DNA from: an uncultured Mycobacterium sp. | GTDB lineage: Bacteria > Actinomycetota > Actinomycetes > Mycobacteriales > Mycobacteriaceae | Reading direction: 5' to 3' | DNA length: 64,000 nucleotides | Assembly: GCA_900078375.1 (NCBI GenBank) | Contig: FLQS01000012.1 | Location: forward strand, 186,001 to 250,000 | In this document: positions 6,841-19,510 of the stretch, one piece after another | Layout of the letters: every line of letters starts with the position of its first letter | How positions within the stretch are numbered: position 1 is the stretch's first letter | The notes under the pieces: generated by a model | The model's database searches: none | Seen by the model: only the letters and a program-made list of their open reading frames with translations | Told to the model about the DNA's origin: nothing | Position numbers and translations under genes: made by a program

Positions 6841-9639
6841 TTGGCTGACGACGAAAGCCGCCGAAGCGGCGGGGATGGCCGAAGTAGTAACGGCAACGTC
6901 CGGCGGCTCGTCATTGTCGAGTCGCCCACCAAAGCGCGCAAGATCGCCGGGTACCTCGGCGCCAATTACATCGTCGAGTCGTCCCGCGGCCACATCCGTG
7001 ACCTGCCCCGCAACGCCGCTGACGTGCCGGCCAAGTACAAATCCGAGCCCTGGGCGCGCCTCGGCGTCAACGTCGAGGACAACTTCGAGCCGCTCTACAT
7101 CATCAGTCCCGACAAGAAGAGCACCGTCACCGAGCTCAAGAGCCTTCTGAAGGACGTCGACGAGCTCTATCTGGCCACGGACGGTGACCGCGAGGGTGAG
7201 GCCATCGCCTGGCACCTACTGGAGACGCTCAAGCCCCGCATCCCGGTCAAGCGGATGGTGTTCCACGAGATCACCGAACCGGCCATTCGCGCGGCCGCCG
7301 ATAATCCCCGCGACCTGGACAACGACCTGGTCGATGCGCAGGAGACCCGACGCATCCTCGACCGTCTGTATGGCTACGAGGTCAGCCCGGTCTTGTGGAA
7401 GAAGGTCGCGCCGAAGCTGTCGGCGGGCCGGGTGCAGTCGGTGGCCACCCGGATCATCGTGCAACGCGAACGCGACCGGATGGCCTTCCGCAGCGCCTCC
7501 TACTGGGACGTGATCGCCGAGCTCGACGCGAGCGTCTCGGACCCCAACGCCACCCCGCCCCGCTTCACCGCCCGGCTGGTCAACGTCGACAACAAGCGGG
7601 TGGCCACCGGCCGGGACTTCGACTCCCTGGGCGTGCTCCGCAAACCCGACGAGGTCGTGGTGCTCGATGAGGCCGCGGCGAGCTCGCTGGCCACCGGTTT
7701 GCAGGCCTCCAGCCTCGCTGTGGCCTCGGTGGAGGAGAAGCCCTACACCCGCAAGCCGTATCCGCCCTTCATGACCTCCACGTTGCAGCAGGAGGCCGGC
7801 CGCAAGCTGCGGTTCTCCGCCGAACGGACCATGAGCATCGCGCAGCGGCTGTACGAAAACGGCTACATCACCTATATGCGTACCGACTCGACGACGCTGT
7901 CGCAGTCGGCCATTGATGCCGCGCGTAATCAGGCTCGCCAGCTCTACGGCGACGAGTACGTGCACCCCTCGCCGAGGCAGTACACCCGCAAGGTCAAGAA
8001 CGCCCAGGAGGCGCACGAGGCCATCCGGCCGGCCGGTGACACCTTCGCCACCCCGGGGGCGCTGCACCGCGAACTCGATACCGACGAGTTCCGGCTCTAC
8101 GAGCTGATCTGGCAACGCACCGTGGCCTCCCAGATGGCCGACGCCCGCGGCACCACGCTGAGCCTGCGGATAAACGGCACCTCCGCTGACGGCCGCGACG
8201 TGACGTTCAGTGCCAGCGGTCGCACCATCACGTTCGCCGGCTTCCTCAAGGCCTACGTCGAGACCGTTGACGAGCAGGCCGGCGGTGAGGCCGACGACGC
8301 CGAGAGCCGGTTGCCGCAGCTGCGGCAGGGTCAGCGCGTGGACGCGACCCGGCTGAACGCCGACGGGCACACCACCAACCCGCCGGCCCGCTACACCGAG
8401 GCGTCGCTGATCAAGGCGCTCGAAGAGCTCGGAATCGGCCGTCCCTCAACGTATTCCTCGATCATCAAGACGATCCAGGACCGCGGCTACGTCCACAAGA
8501 AGGGCAGCGCGCTGGTGCCGTCCTGGGTGGCGTTCGCGGTCACCGGACTGCTCGAGCAGCACTTCGGCCGGCTGGTGGACTACGATTTCACCGCCGCCAT
8601 GGAGGATGAGCTCGACGAGATCGCCTCCGGCCAGGAGCGGCGCACCAACTGGCTGACCAACTTCTATTTCGGTGGCGAGCACGGTGTCGCGGACTCGATC
8701 GCCCGCGCCGGGGGTCTCAAGAAGCTGGTTGGCGTCAACCTCGAGGGTATCGATGCTCGAGAAGTCAACTCCATCAAGCTCTTTGACGACGAAGTAGGCC
8801 GATCGGTCGTGGTGCGCGTCGGCAAGAACGGCCCGTACCTGGAGCGGATGATCATCGGCGAGGACGGTGAGCCCAAGCCGCAGCGGGCCAACCTCAGCGA
8901 CGAGATCACTCCCGACGAGCTGACCCTCGAATTGGCCGAAACCCTTTTTGCGACACCGCAAGAGGGCCGCGTGCTCGGCGTGGATCCGGAGTCCGGGCAC
9001 GAAATCGTCGCCAGGGATGGCCGATACGGGCCCTACGTCACCGAGGTGCTGCCCCCGCCGCCCGAGGAAGATGGCGGTGTCGGCGCCAAGAAGGGCAAGA
9101 AGCCAACCGGCCCCAAGCCGCGCACCGGCTCGCTGCTGCGGTCGATGGATCTGCAGACCGTGACGCTTGAGGACGCCCTCAAACTGATTTCGCTGCCTCG
9201 GGTGGTCGGCGTGGATCCTGCCAACGGTGAGGAGATCACCGCGCAGAACGGCCGCTATGGGCCATATCTCAAGCGCGGCACCGATTCTCGTTCACTGGCC
9301 ACCGAGGACCAGATCTTCGACATCACTCTCGAAGAGGCGCTGAAGATCTACGCCGAGCCCAAACGCCGCGGCCGCCAAGGCGCTGCCACGCCGCCACTGC
9401 GGGAACTGGGCGTCGATGCCGCGTCGGGGCAACCGATGGTGATCAAGGACGGCCGCTTCGGGCCGTACGTCACCGACGGCGAAACCAATGCCAGCCTGCG
9501 CAAGGGCGACGACGTACTGAGCATCACCGACGAGCGGGCTTCAGAACTCCTCGCCGATCGGCGCGCTCGTGGCCCGGTCAAGAAGAAGGCTCCCGCGAAG
9601 AAGGCAGCGCGCAAGAAGGCCCCCGCCAAAAAGGCTTGA
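6841..9639 (+). CDS. topA: DNA topoisomerase I
   Basis: Type IA topoisomerase, 932 residues, which relaxes negative supercoils by cutting one strand. The TOPRIM domain begins at RRLVIVESPTKARKIAGYLG with the acidic triad in LATDGDREGEA. The active-site Tyr lies in GYITYMRTDSTT at about residue 345. The start is TTG 6841, with the first residues (MADDESRRSGG) resembling the mycobacterial N-terminus. In place of classic zinc fingers the C-terminus has Gly-rich repeats (e.g. GRYGPYVTEV, GRYGPYLKRG, GRFGPYVTDG) and ends in a Lys/Ala-rich tail (KKKAPAKKAARKK), typical of mycobacterial TopA and important for strand passage. Essential in mycobacteria. Tail-to-tail with the cyclase gene, 3 bases apart. 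Confidence 0.98.
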   Translation: MADDESRRSGGDGRSSNGNVRRLVIVESPTKARKIAGYLGANYIVESSRGHIRDLPRNAADVPAKYKSEPWARLGVNVEDNFEPLYIISPDKKSTVTELKSLLKDVDELYLATDGDREGEAIAWHLLETLKPRIPVKRMVFHEITEPAIRAAADNPRDLDNDLVDAQETRRILDRLYGYEVSPVLWKKVAPKLSAGRVQSVATRIIVQRERDRMAFRSASYWDVIAELDASVSDPNATPPRFTARLVNVDNKRVATGRDFDSLGVLRKPDEVVVLDEAAASSLATGLQASSLAVASVEEKPYTRKPYPPFMTSTLQQEAGRKLRFSAERTMSIAQRLYENGYITYMRTDSTTLSQSAIDAARNQARQLYGDEYVHPSPRQYTRKVKNAQEAHEAIRPAGDTFATPGALHRELDTDEFRLYELIWQRTVASQMADARGTTLSLRINGTSADGRDVTFSASGRTITFAGFLKAYVETVDEQAGGEADDAESRLPQLRQGQRVDATRLNADGHTTNPPARYTEASLIKALEELGIGRPSTYSSIIKTIQDRGYVHKKGSALVPSWVAFAVTGLLEQHFGRLVDYDFTAAMEDELDEIASGQERRTNWLTNFYFGGEHGVADSIARAGGLKKLVGVNLEGIDAREVNSIKLFDDEVGRSVVVRVGKNGPYLERMIIGEDGEPKPQRANLSDEITPDELTLELAETLFATPQEGRVLGVDPESGHEIVARDGRYGPYVTEVLPPPPEEDGGVGAKKGKKPTGPKPRTGSLLRSMDLQTVTLEDALKLISLPRVVGVDPANGEEITAQNGRYGPYLKRGTDSRSLATEDQIFDITLEEALKIYAEPKRRGRQGAATPPLRELGVDAASGQPMVIKDGRFGPYVTDGETNASLRKGDDVLSITDERASELLADRRARGPVKKKAPAKKAARKKAPAKKA

Positions 9640-9642
9640 GTG

Positions 9643-11241
9643 CTAGACGCTTTCGCTCTCGCTGGCCTGGTTGGCCTCGCTGGGCAGCACCAGATTCACC
9701 GGGCGGGCCAGCTGTGTCGGTGCCCGTCGGCCGCGCAGCTCGACGATCTCGCCGACGTTCCAGCACAAGGCTTCGGCGTCCAGGGCACCGCTGACCGCGA
9801 TCGCCGACGCCAGCACGTGACCGCCCTCGATCTTGGCCAACTCGGTCAGCCGGGCGGCTTCGTTGACCGGGTCGCCGATCACGGTGTACTCGAACCGGGC
9901 CTGCGCGCCGATGTGCCCGGCGATCGCCCGCCCGGCCGACACCCCGATCCCGAACTCGGTCTGGCCCAGAACGCTGACCAGCTCGTCGTGTAGCTCCCGG
10001 GAGGCCGCCAAGGCTGCGCCGGAGGCATCGGGATGCTCGATTGGCGCGCCGAAGATGCACAGCGCCGCGTCACCCTGGAACTTGTTGACGAAACCGCCGT
10101 GCTTCTTGACGGTCTCGACGACCACCCGGAAGAACTCGTTGAGCAAGTTCACCACCTCGCTGGGCGGTCGCGACGCGGCGAGCTGCGTCGACCCGACCAG
10201 GTCGACGAACAGCACCGCGACATCGCGTTCCTGGCCTCCGAGTTCGGTGCCGCGTTCCAGGGCGCGGCGGGCGACGTCCTCGCCGACGTAGCGGCCGAAC
10301 AGGTCGCGCAGCCGCTGCCGTTCGCTCAGGTCCCGAACCATGTCGTTGAAGCCGGCCTGCAGCAGGCCCAGCTCGCTGGCGTCGTAGATCTGCATGTGGG
10401 CGTTGTAGTTGCCGCGCTGAACCTCCCCGAGCGCCCAGCGCAGCTGGCGCAGCGGGTCGGCGATCGACATGGCCGCCAGCACGTTGCCGGTCAACCCGAC
10501 CACCAGGGCAGCGACGGCCATCAGCAGGATTGGCGTGAACAGGGCGTCCGCGGAGGCCGCCAGCAGCGAGAACTTGCTCGCCACGATCGAGAGCACGATG
10601 GCCAGCAGCGGCACTCCGGTGGACAACAGCCAGGTCAGCACCAATCTCTGGATCACGCCGGGGCGATGAAACTTCTCCGGCACTCCGCCGCGCAGTGCGG
10701 CGACCGCGACCGGCCGCAGCACCCGCTCGGACTGCAGGTAGCCGATGATCGTGGTCGCGGTGGCGCCGAGAAGCGTCGCCACCGCGAGCACGGGTGCGGC
10801 ATGGCTGGCCACCGGCCAGCTGGCGGCGATAAACACCACCGCCCCCAGCACCCAGTTGGTCATGCTGATCACCGAGCGGTAGACGGGCATTCGCAACGCG
10901 CGCAACCGGGCCTGTTCGGTCGCCGCCGGGTCGTCTTCGGCCAACAACGCGTCGCGGCGTTGCCAGCGGAACACCGGAACGAGCAGCTTGAGGCTGACGA
11001 ACGCGCCGACGCCGAACGATATGAACAGATAGCTCAGGAAGATGACCAGGTTCACCGTCGGCAGATCCTGCAGCATGACGCGGTCCGACGGTGGCAGACC
11101 AAACCGCAGGAAGCCCAGCACGAGCAGGGCTCCGATGATGTCGGCCTGCAGCATGCCCAGCGTGAACACCGGCCACGGTGTGCGCGCAACCCACCGGACG
11201 AATCCACTGATTCGCCCAGGGCTGAGCTGCGGGGTGGTCAC
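9643..11241 (-). CDS. Membrane class III adenylyl cyclase with HAMP domain (Rv3645-like)
   Basis: 532 residues, forming cAMP from ATP. The N-terminal half has six hydrophobic segments (e.g. NLVIFLSYLFISFGVGAFVS, ILLMAVAALVVGLTGNVLAA). A HAMP linker (ADPLRQLRWALGEVQRGNY) and the catalytic domain follow (RDVAVLFVDLVGSTQLA ... NKFQGDAALCIFGAPI ... FEYTVIGDPVNEAARL). The metal-binding Asp residues are present in FVDLVGS and KFQGDA. In M. tuberculosis Rv3645 is the main cyclase linking fatty-acid metabolism, cAMP and intrinsic drug tolerance; that role is established there and inferred here. GTG start six bases after a -10 hexamer. Confidence 0.93.
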   Translation of the reverse strand: MTTPQLSPGRISGFVRWVARTPWPVFTLGMLQADIIGALLVLGFLRFGLPPSDRVMLQDLPTVNLVIFLSYLFISFGVGAFVSLKLLVPVFRWQRRDALLAEDDPAATEQARLRALRMPVYRSVISMTNWVLGAVVFIAASWPVASHAAPVLAVATLLGATATTIIGYLQSERVLRPVAVAALRGGVPEKFHRPGVIQRLVLTWLLSTGVPLLAIVLSIVASKFSLLAASADALFTPILLMAVAALVVGLTGNVLAAMSIADPLRQLRWALGEVQRGNYNAHMQIYDASELGLLQAGFNDMVRDLSERQRLRDLFGRYVGEDVARRALERGTELGGQERDVAVLFVDLVGSTQLAASRPPSEVVNLLNEFFRVVVETVKKHGGFVNKFQGDAALCIFGAPIEHPDASGAALAASRELHDELVSVLGQTEFGIGVSAGRAIAGHIGAQARFEYTVIGDPVNEAARLTELAKIEGGHVLASAIAVSGALDAEALCWNVGEIVELRGRRAPTQLARPVNLVLPSEANQASESESV

Positions 11242-11247
11242 CAGCCC

Positions 11248-11253
11248 ACCGTA
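11248..11253 (-). promoter_or_regulatory. -10 hexamer TACGGT, leaderless start of the cyclase
   Basis: On the minus strand TACGGT is followed by six bases and GTG 11241. Confidence 0.5.
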
Positions 11254-11321
11254 TCGGTACAGGGCGACCGATCTGCACCTTCTTCAACCCGGTGGGCGGC
11301 GGTTGTGTCGTTGCTGAGCAC

Positions 11322-11327
11322 TAGTGT
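11322..11327 (+). promoter_or_regulatory. -10 hexamer TAGTGT that fixes the holB start
   Basis: TAGTGT overlaps the alternative GTG at 11324 and lies 8 bases before ATG 11336. A leaderless transcript from it supports the ATG rather than the GTG. Confidence 0.5.
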
Positions 11328-11335
11328 TTGAGGCG

Positions 11336-12550
11336 ATGTCTGGAGTTTTCACACGGCTGGTTGGCCAAAGCGCGGTGGAAGCGGAGCTCGTGGGCGCCGC
11401 GCGGGCGGCTCGCGGTGATTCCGCTCACGATGTGGTCGCCACCGGGACCATGACACATGCCTGGCTCATCACCGGCCCGCCCGGCTCGGGCCGCTCGGTG
11501 GCCGCGCAATGCTTCGCAGCCGCTCTGCAGTGCACCGCGGAGGGCACGCCGGGTTGCGGGGAGTGCCGGGCCTGTACGACGGCGATGGCGGGCACCCACG
11601 GCGACGTTCGGCGCATCGTCCCCGAGGGCCTGTCGATCGGCGTCGACGAGATGCGCAACATCGTCCAGATCGCCTCGCGCCGGCCCAGCACCGGCCGCTG
11701 GCAGATCGTGGTGGTCGAGGATGCCGACCGTCTGACCGAGGGCGCGGCCAACGCACTGCTCAAGGTCGTCGAGGAGCCGCCACCGTCGACGGTGTTCCTG
11801 CTGTGTGCGCCGTCGGTGGACCCTGAGGACATCGCGATCACCCTGCGGTCGCGGTGCCGGCACGTGGCGCTGGTGACGCCGCCGACGGCGGCGATCGCGC
11901 AGGTGCTCATCGACAACGACCGGCTGCCCGCCGAGGAGGCGCAGTGGGCGGCGTCGGTCAGTGGTGGCCACGTCGGTCGGGCCCGGCGGTTGGCCACCGA
12001 TCCCGACGCCCGCGATCGTCGTACCCGGGCGCTCGGGCTGGCCCGAGACGCCGCGACCCCGTCGCGGGCGTATGCGGCCGCTGAAGAGCTGGTGGCCACC
12101 GCGGAGGCCGAGGCGAAGGCGGTCAACGTCGACCGCGATGTGGCCGAGACGGAGGAGCTGCGCACCGCGCTCGGCGCGGGCGGTTCCGGCAAGGGCACCG
12201 CGGGTGCGCTGCGGGGGGCGACCGGGGCGATCAGGGACCTTGAGAAGCGGCAGAAATCCCGCCAGACCCGGGCTTCGCGCGACGCCCTGGACCGTGCGCT
12301 GATCGACTTGGCGACGTACTTCCGGGATGCGCTCGTGGTGGCCAGCGGCGCCGGTGCGGTGGCGCCGAATCATCCCGATATGGAAGACCGGGTGGCTGCC
12401 ATGGCCGCGCACGCATCCCCCGAGCGGCTGCTGCGCTGCATCGAGGCGGTGCTCGAGTGCCGCGAGGCGCTGGCCACCAACGTCAAGCCCAAGTTCGCCG
12501 TCGATGCGCTGGTGGCGACCGTGGGTCAGGCACTGCGTTCGGACCTGTAG
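11336..12550 (+). CDS. holB: DNA polymerase III subunit delta' (HolB)
   Basis: Clamp-loader ATPase-like subunit, 404 residues (Rv3644c-like). It contains THAWLITGPPGSGRSVAAQ, a P-loop region, the four-cysteine zinc module in CGECRACTTAMAGTHGD, and a DEAD-like VVVEDADRLTEGAANALLKV. The sensor region reads CRHVALVTPP. It loads the beta clamp with the tau/gamma and delta subunits. I chose ATG 11336 (MSGVFTRLVGQ) over the in-frame GTG 11324 because conservation begins there and the -10 hexamer overlaps the GTG. tRNA-Thr follows 29 bases downstream and may share its transcript. Confidence 0.93.
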   Translation: MSGVFTRLVGQSAVEAELVGAARAARGDSAHDVVATGTMTHAWLITGPPGSGRSVAAQCFAAALQCTAEGTPGCGECRACTTAMAGTHGDVRRIVPEGLSIGVDEMRNIVQIASRRPSTGRWQIVVVEDADRLTEGAANALLKVVEEPPPSTVFLLCAPSVDPEDIAITLRSRCRHVALVTPPTAAIAQVLIDNDRLPAEEAQWAASVSGGHVGRARRLATDPDARDRRTRALGLARDAATPSRAYAAAEELVATAEAEAKAVNVDRDVAETEELRTALGAGGSGKGTAGALRGATGAIRDLEKRQKSRQTRASRDALDRALIDLATYFRDALVVASGAGAVAPNHPDMEDRVAAMAAHASPERLLRCIEAVLECREALATNVKPKFAVDALVATVGQALRSDL

Positions 12551-12579
12551 ACTCACTGCTCGGTCCTGACAAGGGCCGC

Positions 12580-12652
12580 GCCACCTTAGCTCAGTCGGTA
12601 GAGCGATTCACTCGTAATGAATAGGTCAGGAGTTCGATTCTCCTAGGTGGCT
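12580..12652 (+). tRNA. tRNA-Thr (anticodon CGT)
   Basis: Full cloverleaf: acceptor arm GCCACCT/AGGTGGC, D stem GCTC/GAGC, anticodon stem ATTCA/TGAAT with loop CTCGTAA, and T arm AGGAG/CTCCT around TTCGATT. The anticodon CGT reads ACG (Thr). CCA is not encoded; the 3' sequence is TCCG. The gene ends four bases before the stop of the convergent decarboxylase gene. Confidence 0.96.
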
Positions 12653-12655
12653 CCG

Positions 12656-13021
12656 CTATGCCTTACCGAGTTCCTCGGCAGCGATGTTGCGGGCCGTGGC
12701 CGCCGCCGGAAAACCGGCGTAGCCGCTGGCGTGATAGATGACCTCGGCGAGCTCGTCATCCGTCAGGCCGTTCTGCTTGGCGATCCGGAAGTGCGCCTTC
12801 ATCTCCTCGGTGGCCCGCAATGCAATCAAGATGCCGAGCGTCACCAGGCTTCGATCGCGGCGGCTGAGCCCCTCACGGGTCCACAGCCGGCCAAAAACGC
12901 TCTCGACGCCGATCTCCATCAGTTCAGGAGCGAAGCCGCCGAACTCGACGTCACCATCGGGCAGTGTCCCGGGCAGCATTTCCCGGAATACGCGTAGACC
13001 ATCCTCACGCAAGTTAGACAT
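12656..13021 (-). CDS. Carboxymuconolactone decarboxylase family protein
   Basis: 121-residue alpha-helical CMD/AhpD-fold protein: LSRRDRSLVTLGILIALRATEEMKAH is the core helix pair, followed by GLTDDELAEVIYHASGYAGFP. The CxxC pair of AhpD-type peroxidases is absent, so it is closer to gamma-carboxymuconolactone decarboxylase-like proteins. The true substrate is unknown; many family members are misnamed and act in other small-molecule steps. No linked catabolic genes are seen. ATG start at 13021. Confidence 0.88.
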   Translation of the reverse strand: MSNLREDGLRVFREMLPGTLPDGDVEFGGFAPELMEIGVESVFGRLWTREGLSRRDRSLVTLGILIALRATEEMKAHFRIAKQNGLTDDELAEVIYHASGYAGFPAAATARNIAAEELGKA

Positions 13022-13048
13022 GCAAACTACTTTGGCACACCGCGCTGA

Positions 13049-16143
<3,095 letters not shown>

Positions 16144-16147
<4 letters not shown>

Positions 16148-16854
16148 CGGCGCATCCTCCCGCGCAGGAACCCGTCGAAGACGATGTTCACCCCGTTCAG
16201 CAGCGGCTGGCCCTTGGACATCGAGTACTCGGTGTAGAGGATCTCGACAGGCTCTTCGGCTACCCGCCAATGGTTTTCGACGATCAAGGTGATGAATTCG
16301 GTCGCGTGACTCATCCCGTTCATCGTCAGGCTCAGGTTGTCGGCCACGGTCTTGTTGAACACTCGCAGCCCATTGTGTGCGTCGGTCAGGTGCAGCCGGT
16401 GGCTGCTCGGACTCAGCAGGGCCGCGGTGCGCAGGATCAGCCGCTTCAGCGGCGGGGTCTGGCTGACGGTGGTGCCGGCGAAGCGGGTGCCGATGACGAT
16501 GTCCACGTCGCCCTTGGCCAGCCGGTCGATCATCATCAGGACGTCTTTGACGCGGTGCTGGCCGTCGGCGTCGAACGTGACGAACACCCCGGCGCCGGGT
16601 TTGGTGCGGGCGTATTCCACTCCGGTCTGGATGGCCGCGCCCTGCCCGAGGTTGACCGGATGCCGCACCACGTGGGCGCCGGCGCGCAGGGCGATATCGG
16701 CGGTGTCGTCGCGGCTGCCGTCGTCGACGCACACCACATGGTCGAAGACTTGGCGCAGGTCGGCGATGACGTCGCCGATGACCTTCGCTTCGTTGAACGC
16801 TGGCACGATGATCCAGGCGTCGGGGTAGGGCGTGTCGATGTCCACAAAGTACAC
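16144..16854 (-). CDS. ppgS: GT2 polyprenyl-phosphate glycosyltransferase, PpgS-like (Rv3631-like)
   Basis: 236-residue family 2 glycosyltransferase: AWIIVPAFNEAKVIGDVI at the N-terminus, VVCVDDGSRDDTADIAL, the metal-binding FDADGQH motif, and NLGQGAAIQTGVEYA. Its C-terminal half (NGLRVFNKTVADNLSLTMNG, PVEILYTEYSMSKGQPLLNG) matches Rv3631, the enzyme that makes polyprenyl-phosphate-GalNAc for galactosamine decoration of arabinogalactan. The start is GTG 16854; GTG 16845 is the alternative. The larger upstream frame overlaps the flippase gene and has no family character. Second to last gene of the cluster. Confidence 0.85.
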
Positions 16855-16889
16855 GCCGCGCCCTGGTGGTTCAGCGTGCGGCGCGTGCT

Positions 16890-18176
16890 TCAGCGTGCGA
16901 CGCGGGCCAGCGCGGCCAGGTGGACGACGATTCCGACCACCGGCCCGCACAGCAGGGCCACCACAGTGCGGTCGGTCAGGGGAAGCGGCAGCGTCAGCAG
17001 CACGGTCGAGACCACGGTGGCCAAGACCCAGCCGATCGAGTAGGCCCGGTGCAGGGCCGCCGCGACGGTCGCGGCGCCGGTGACGGTCAGCAGCGCGATC
17101 GCCACCGCGCCCGCGGTCAGCCAGGCCAACAGCACCCCGCCCGGGCCGTACTCGTCGCCGAACGCCGCCCGGATCAGCCACGGTCCGAGCAGCCCCGCCG
17201 CCAGCACGCCGACGGCGCCGAGCGTGACCACCACGACCGCGGGAGCGATCAGGGCCTTGAGCCGATGCCCGCGGTGGTCCACGAAGTGGGCGATTAGATT
17301 GCCCTGCATGGCGGTCAGCGGCACCAGCAGCGGAGCCCGGGTCAGCGTCACCGCCAGGATCACCACGCCGCCCGCCGCACCGAGATCACCGCCGGAGGTG
17401 GCCTTGAGTAGTACCGGGAAGCCCATGACGAGGATCGCACTGGCGCCGGCGGCGGCGATGGAGTGTCCGGCCCCGCGCAGGAACGTCGCGGTGCCGCCCG
17501 GTGTGCGCAACCGGGCCGCCGTGCGGGCACCCGGCGAGACCGCCAACAGCAGCAGCCAGCCAACCGCACCGGCGACGGTGGCCCAAAGGAAACCGTCCAG
17601 CCCCCACCCGACGACGAACGCGACGACGGCGACCACCACCCGCATGACGGCGTCGATGACCATGAGCACGCCGTAGCCACCCCAGCGCCCGGTACCGGCA
17701 AGCAAGCCCAAAAGTGTGGCGTGGATACAGAATCCGGCCAGACCGACGCAGAGTAGACCCACCGAGAGCGGCCGGGAGTCACTGAACACGTGGGGCGCCC
17801 ACAGCGGGGACGTGGCGGCCATGACGACCGCGGCCACCAGACCGACGCCGGTCGCGACTCGCATCGGGTGGGTGCGCGGACCGTCGACGATCTCGACATA
17901 GTTCGCCGACCGCACTTCGCGGGTGGCCTCCTGAAGCAGCCCGTACGCCGCGCCGTTGACCAACCCGAACGCCCCCCAGAACACCCCGAATACGGAGAAG
18001 CCGGCTGGGTTCAGTGCGCGCGCCGCGAGGTAGAGCACGGCGTATCCGCACACCGCCGAGATCGCGGTGGCCACGCCGACGCGGGCCACACTGCCACGCG
18101 TGATCGCCCCGGTGCCGCTGATCTGGTCGGCACCGGTGGCGCTCAGCGCCTCGAAGGAGGCGCCCGCGTCGGTCAC
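16890..18176 (-). CDS. Polysaccharide/lipid flippase-like membrane protein (MATE/Wzx superfamily, Rv3630-like)
   Basis: 428 residues with roughly 12 hydrophobic segments, arranged like MATE/Wzx-type oligosaccharide-lipid exporters (VATAISAVCGYAVLYLAARAL at TM1; ILVMGFPVLLKATSGG mid-protein). GTG 18176 overlaps the TGA of the M1 peptidase gene (GTGA), so translation is coupled; the longer frame to 18305 lies inside the peptidase gene. The predicted job is flipping a polyprenyl-linked sugar or a peptidyl/amino-acid-carrying lipid across the membrane. Neighbours: M1 peptidase upstream, ppgS 35 bases downstream. Confidence 0.82.
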   Translation of the reverse strand: MTDAGASFEALSATGADQISGTGAITRGSVARVGVATAISAVCGYAVLYLAARALNPAGFSVFGVFWGAFGLVNGAAYGLLQEATREVRSANYVEIVDGPRTHPMRVATGVGLVAAVVMAATSPLWAPHVFSDSRPLSVGLLCVGLAGFCIHATLLGLLAGTGRWGGYGVLMVIDAVMRVVVAVVAFVVGWGLDGFLWATVAGAVGWLLLLAVSPGARTAARLRTPGGTATFLRGAGHSIAAAGASAILVMGFPVLLKATSGGDLGAAGGVVILAVTLTRAPLLVPLTAMQGNLIAHFVDHRGHRLKALIAPAVVVVTLGAVGVLAAGLLGPWLIRAAFGDEYGPGGVLLAWLTAGAVAIALLTVTGAATVAAALHRAYSIGWVLATVVSTVLLTLPLPLTDRTVVALLCGPVVGIVVHLAALARVAR

Positions 18177-19510
18177 AGCCGCGGCACCTCGGTCGAGTAC
18201 AGCCAGGCATCCCACAGCGGGCGCAGTGACACCTCGGCGTAGTTGGCGGCAAGGCCTTTGAAATCGTCGGTCACCACGGTGCTGTGCTTGTAGCGGCTGG
18301 TCCAATCCTGCAGCAGCGCAAAGAATTTCTCGTCACCGATGGTGTTGCGCAGCACGTGCAGGGTGAGCGCGCCGCGCTTGTAGACCCGGTCGTCGAACAT
18401 ATCCCGCGGTCCGGGGTCGGACAGCAACAGATTATGCGGCGAGGAGGCCAGTTTGGCGTGGTAGTGGCGCGCCCATTGGTCGGCGCTTTGCCCGCCGGAG
18501 TTCTCCGACCACAACCATTCGGCGTAGCAGGCGAATCCCTCATGCAGCCAGATATCGCGCCAGCGCCGCACAGTGACGCTGTTGCCGAACCATTGGTGTG
18601 CCAGTTCGTGGGCGATCAGCCGTTCGGAGCCGCGCTTGCCGTCGCAGTGGTTGGCGCCGAAGATCGAAATGCCCTGGGCCTCCAGCGGTATTTCGAGATC
18701 GTCGTCGGTCACCACAACGGTGTAACCATTGCTCAGCGGGTACGGGCCGAACAGCTTGATGAACAACTTCATCATCTGCGGTTGGCGGCCGAAGTCGTGG
18801 GCGAAGTTGGCGCGCAACCGATCTGGCAACACGGCCTGCATCGGAACCTGGGCCTTGGGCATCTTGTTGGCGCCGTACATACCGATCTGCAACGTCACCA
18901 GATAGGTCGACGTCGGCTCGGGCTGCTCATAGGTCCACACCGTGTGCGCGGCGCGGACCCGACGCGACACCAGCTCGCCATTGGCAACCGCGCGATACGG
19001 GCTGTCGGTGCTGATCTGGATGCGGTAGCTGGCCTTGGCGCTGGGATGGTCGTCGCAGGGAAACCACGAGGCTGCCCCGTTCGGCTGTCCGGCGACCAGC
19101 ACCCCGTTCGACAGCTCCTCGAAACCGACTTCGCCCCAATGACTTCGGATCGGCCGGGGAGATCCGCCGTAGCGGACATGGATGGACATCGACGCCCCAG
19201 CGGGCAGTGGCGCGGACAATGTGATGTGCAGCTTGCCGCCGGAGGTCCCGAAATTGGCCGGGCGACGGCCGTTGACCGTCACCTTCGTCACCGCAAGCGC
19301 ATCGGACAGATCGAGAGTGAACGTCTTCAGCGAAGCCAGCGTCGCGGCGGTGATGGTGGCCGCGCCGGTGAGCCGGTTGATCGCGACCTTGTACTCGAGC
19401 TCCAACTCGTAGCGCGACACCCGGTAACCGAAGTTGCCGTTGTTCGGCAGGTACGGGTCGATGACGGGAGGGCCGCCTTTCTTGGCGGCCTTCTTGGCGG
19501 GATGTTTCAC
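18173..19510 (-). CDS. M1-family (gluzincin) metallopeptidase
   Basis: 445 residues. The zinc motif HELAHQWFGN lies at about 301-310 with the third ligand Glu in WLHEGFACYAEW (about 324), the HExxH-18-E spacing of family M1. The N-terminus has the beta-sandwich seen in M1 enzymes (RVSRYELELEYKVAINRLTG). The exopeptidase GxMEN loop is replaced by LEAQG, and the usual C-terminal helical domain is missing, so it is a short M1 form. No signal peptide is obvious: the N-terminus is Lys-rich (MKHPAKKAAKKGG). The GTG start overlaps the NRPS stop, so it is coupled to the NRPS gene. Substrate unknown. Confidence 0.88.
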   Translation of the reverse strand: MKHPAKKAAKKGGPPVIDPYLPNNGNFGYRVSRYELELEYKVAINRLTGAATITAATLASLKTFTLDLSDALAVTKVTVNGRRPANFGTSGGKLHITLSAPLPAGASMSIHVRYGGSPRPIRSHWGEVGFEELSNGVLVAGQPNGAASWFPCDDHPSAKASYRIQISTDSPYRAVANGELVSRRVRAAHTVWTYEQPEPTSTYLVTLQIGMYGANKMPKAQVPMQAVLPDRLRANFAHDFGRQPQMMKLFIKLFGPYPLSNGYTVVVTDDDLEIPLEAQGISIFGANHCDGKRGSERLIAHELAHQWFGNSVTVRRWRDIWLHEGFACYAEWLWSENSGGQSADQWARHYHAKLASSPHNLLLSDPGPRDMFDDRVYKRGALTLHVLRNTIGDEKFFALLQDWTSRYKHSTVVTDDFKGLAANYAEVSLRPLWDAWLYSTEVPRL

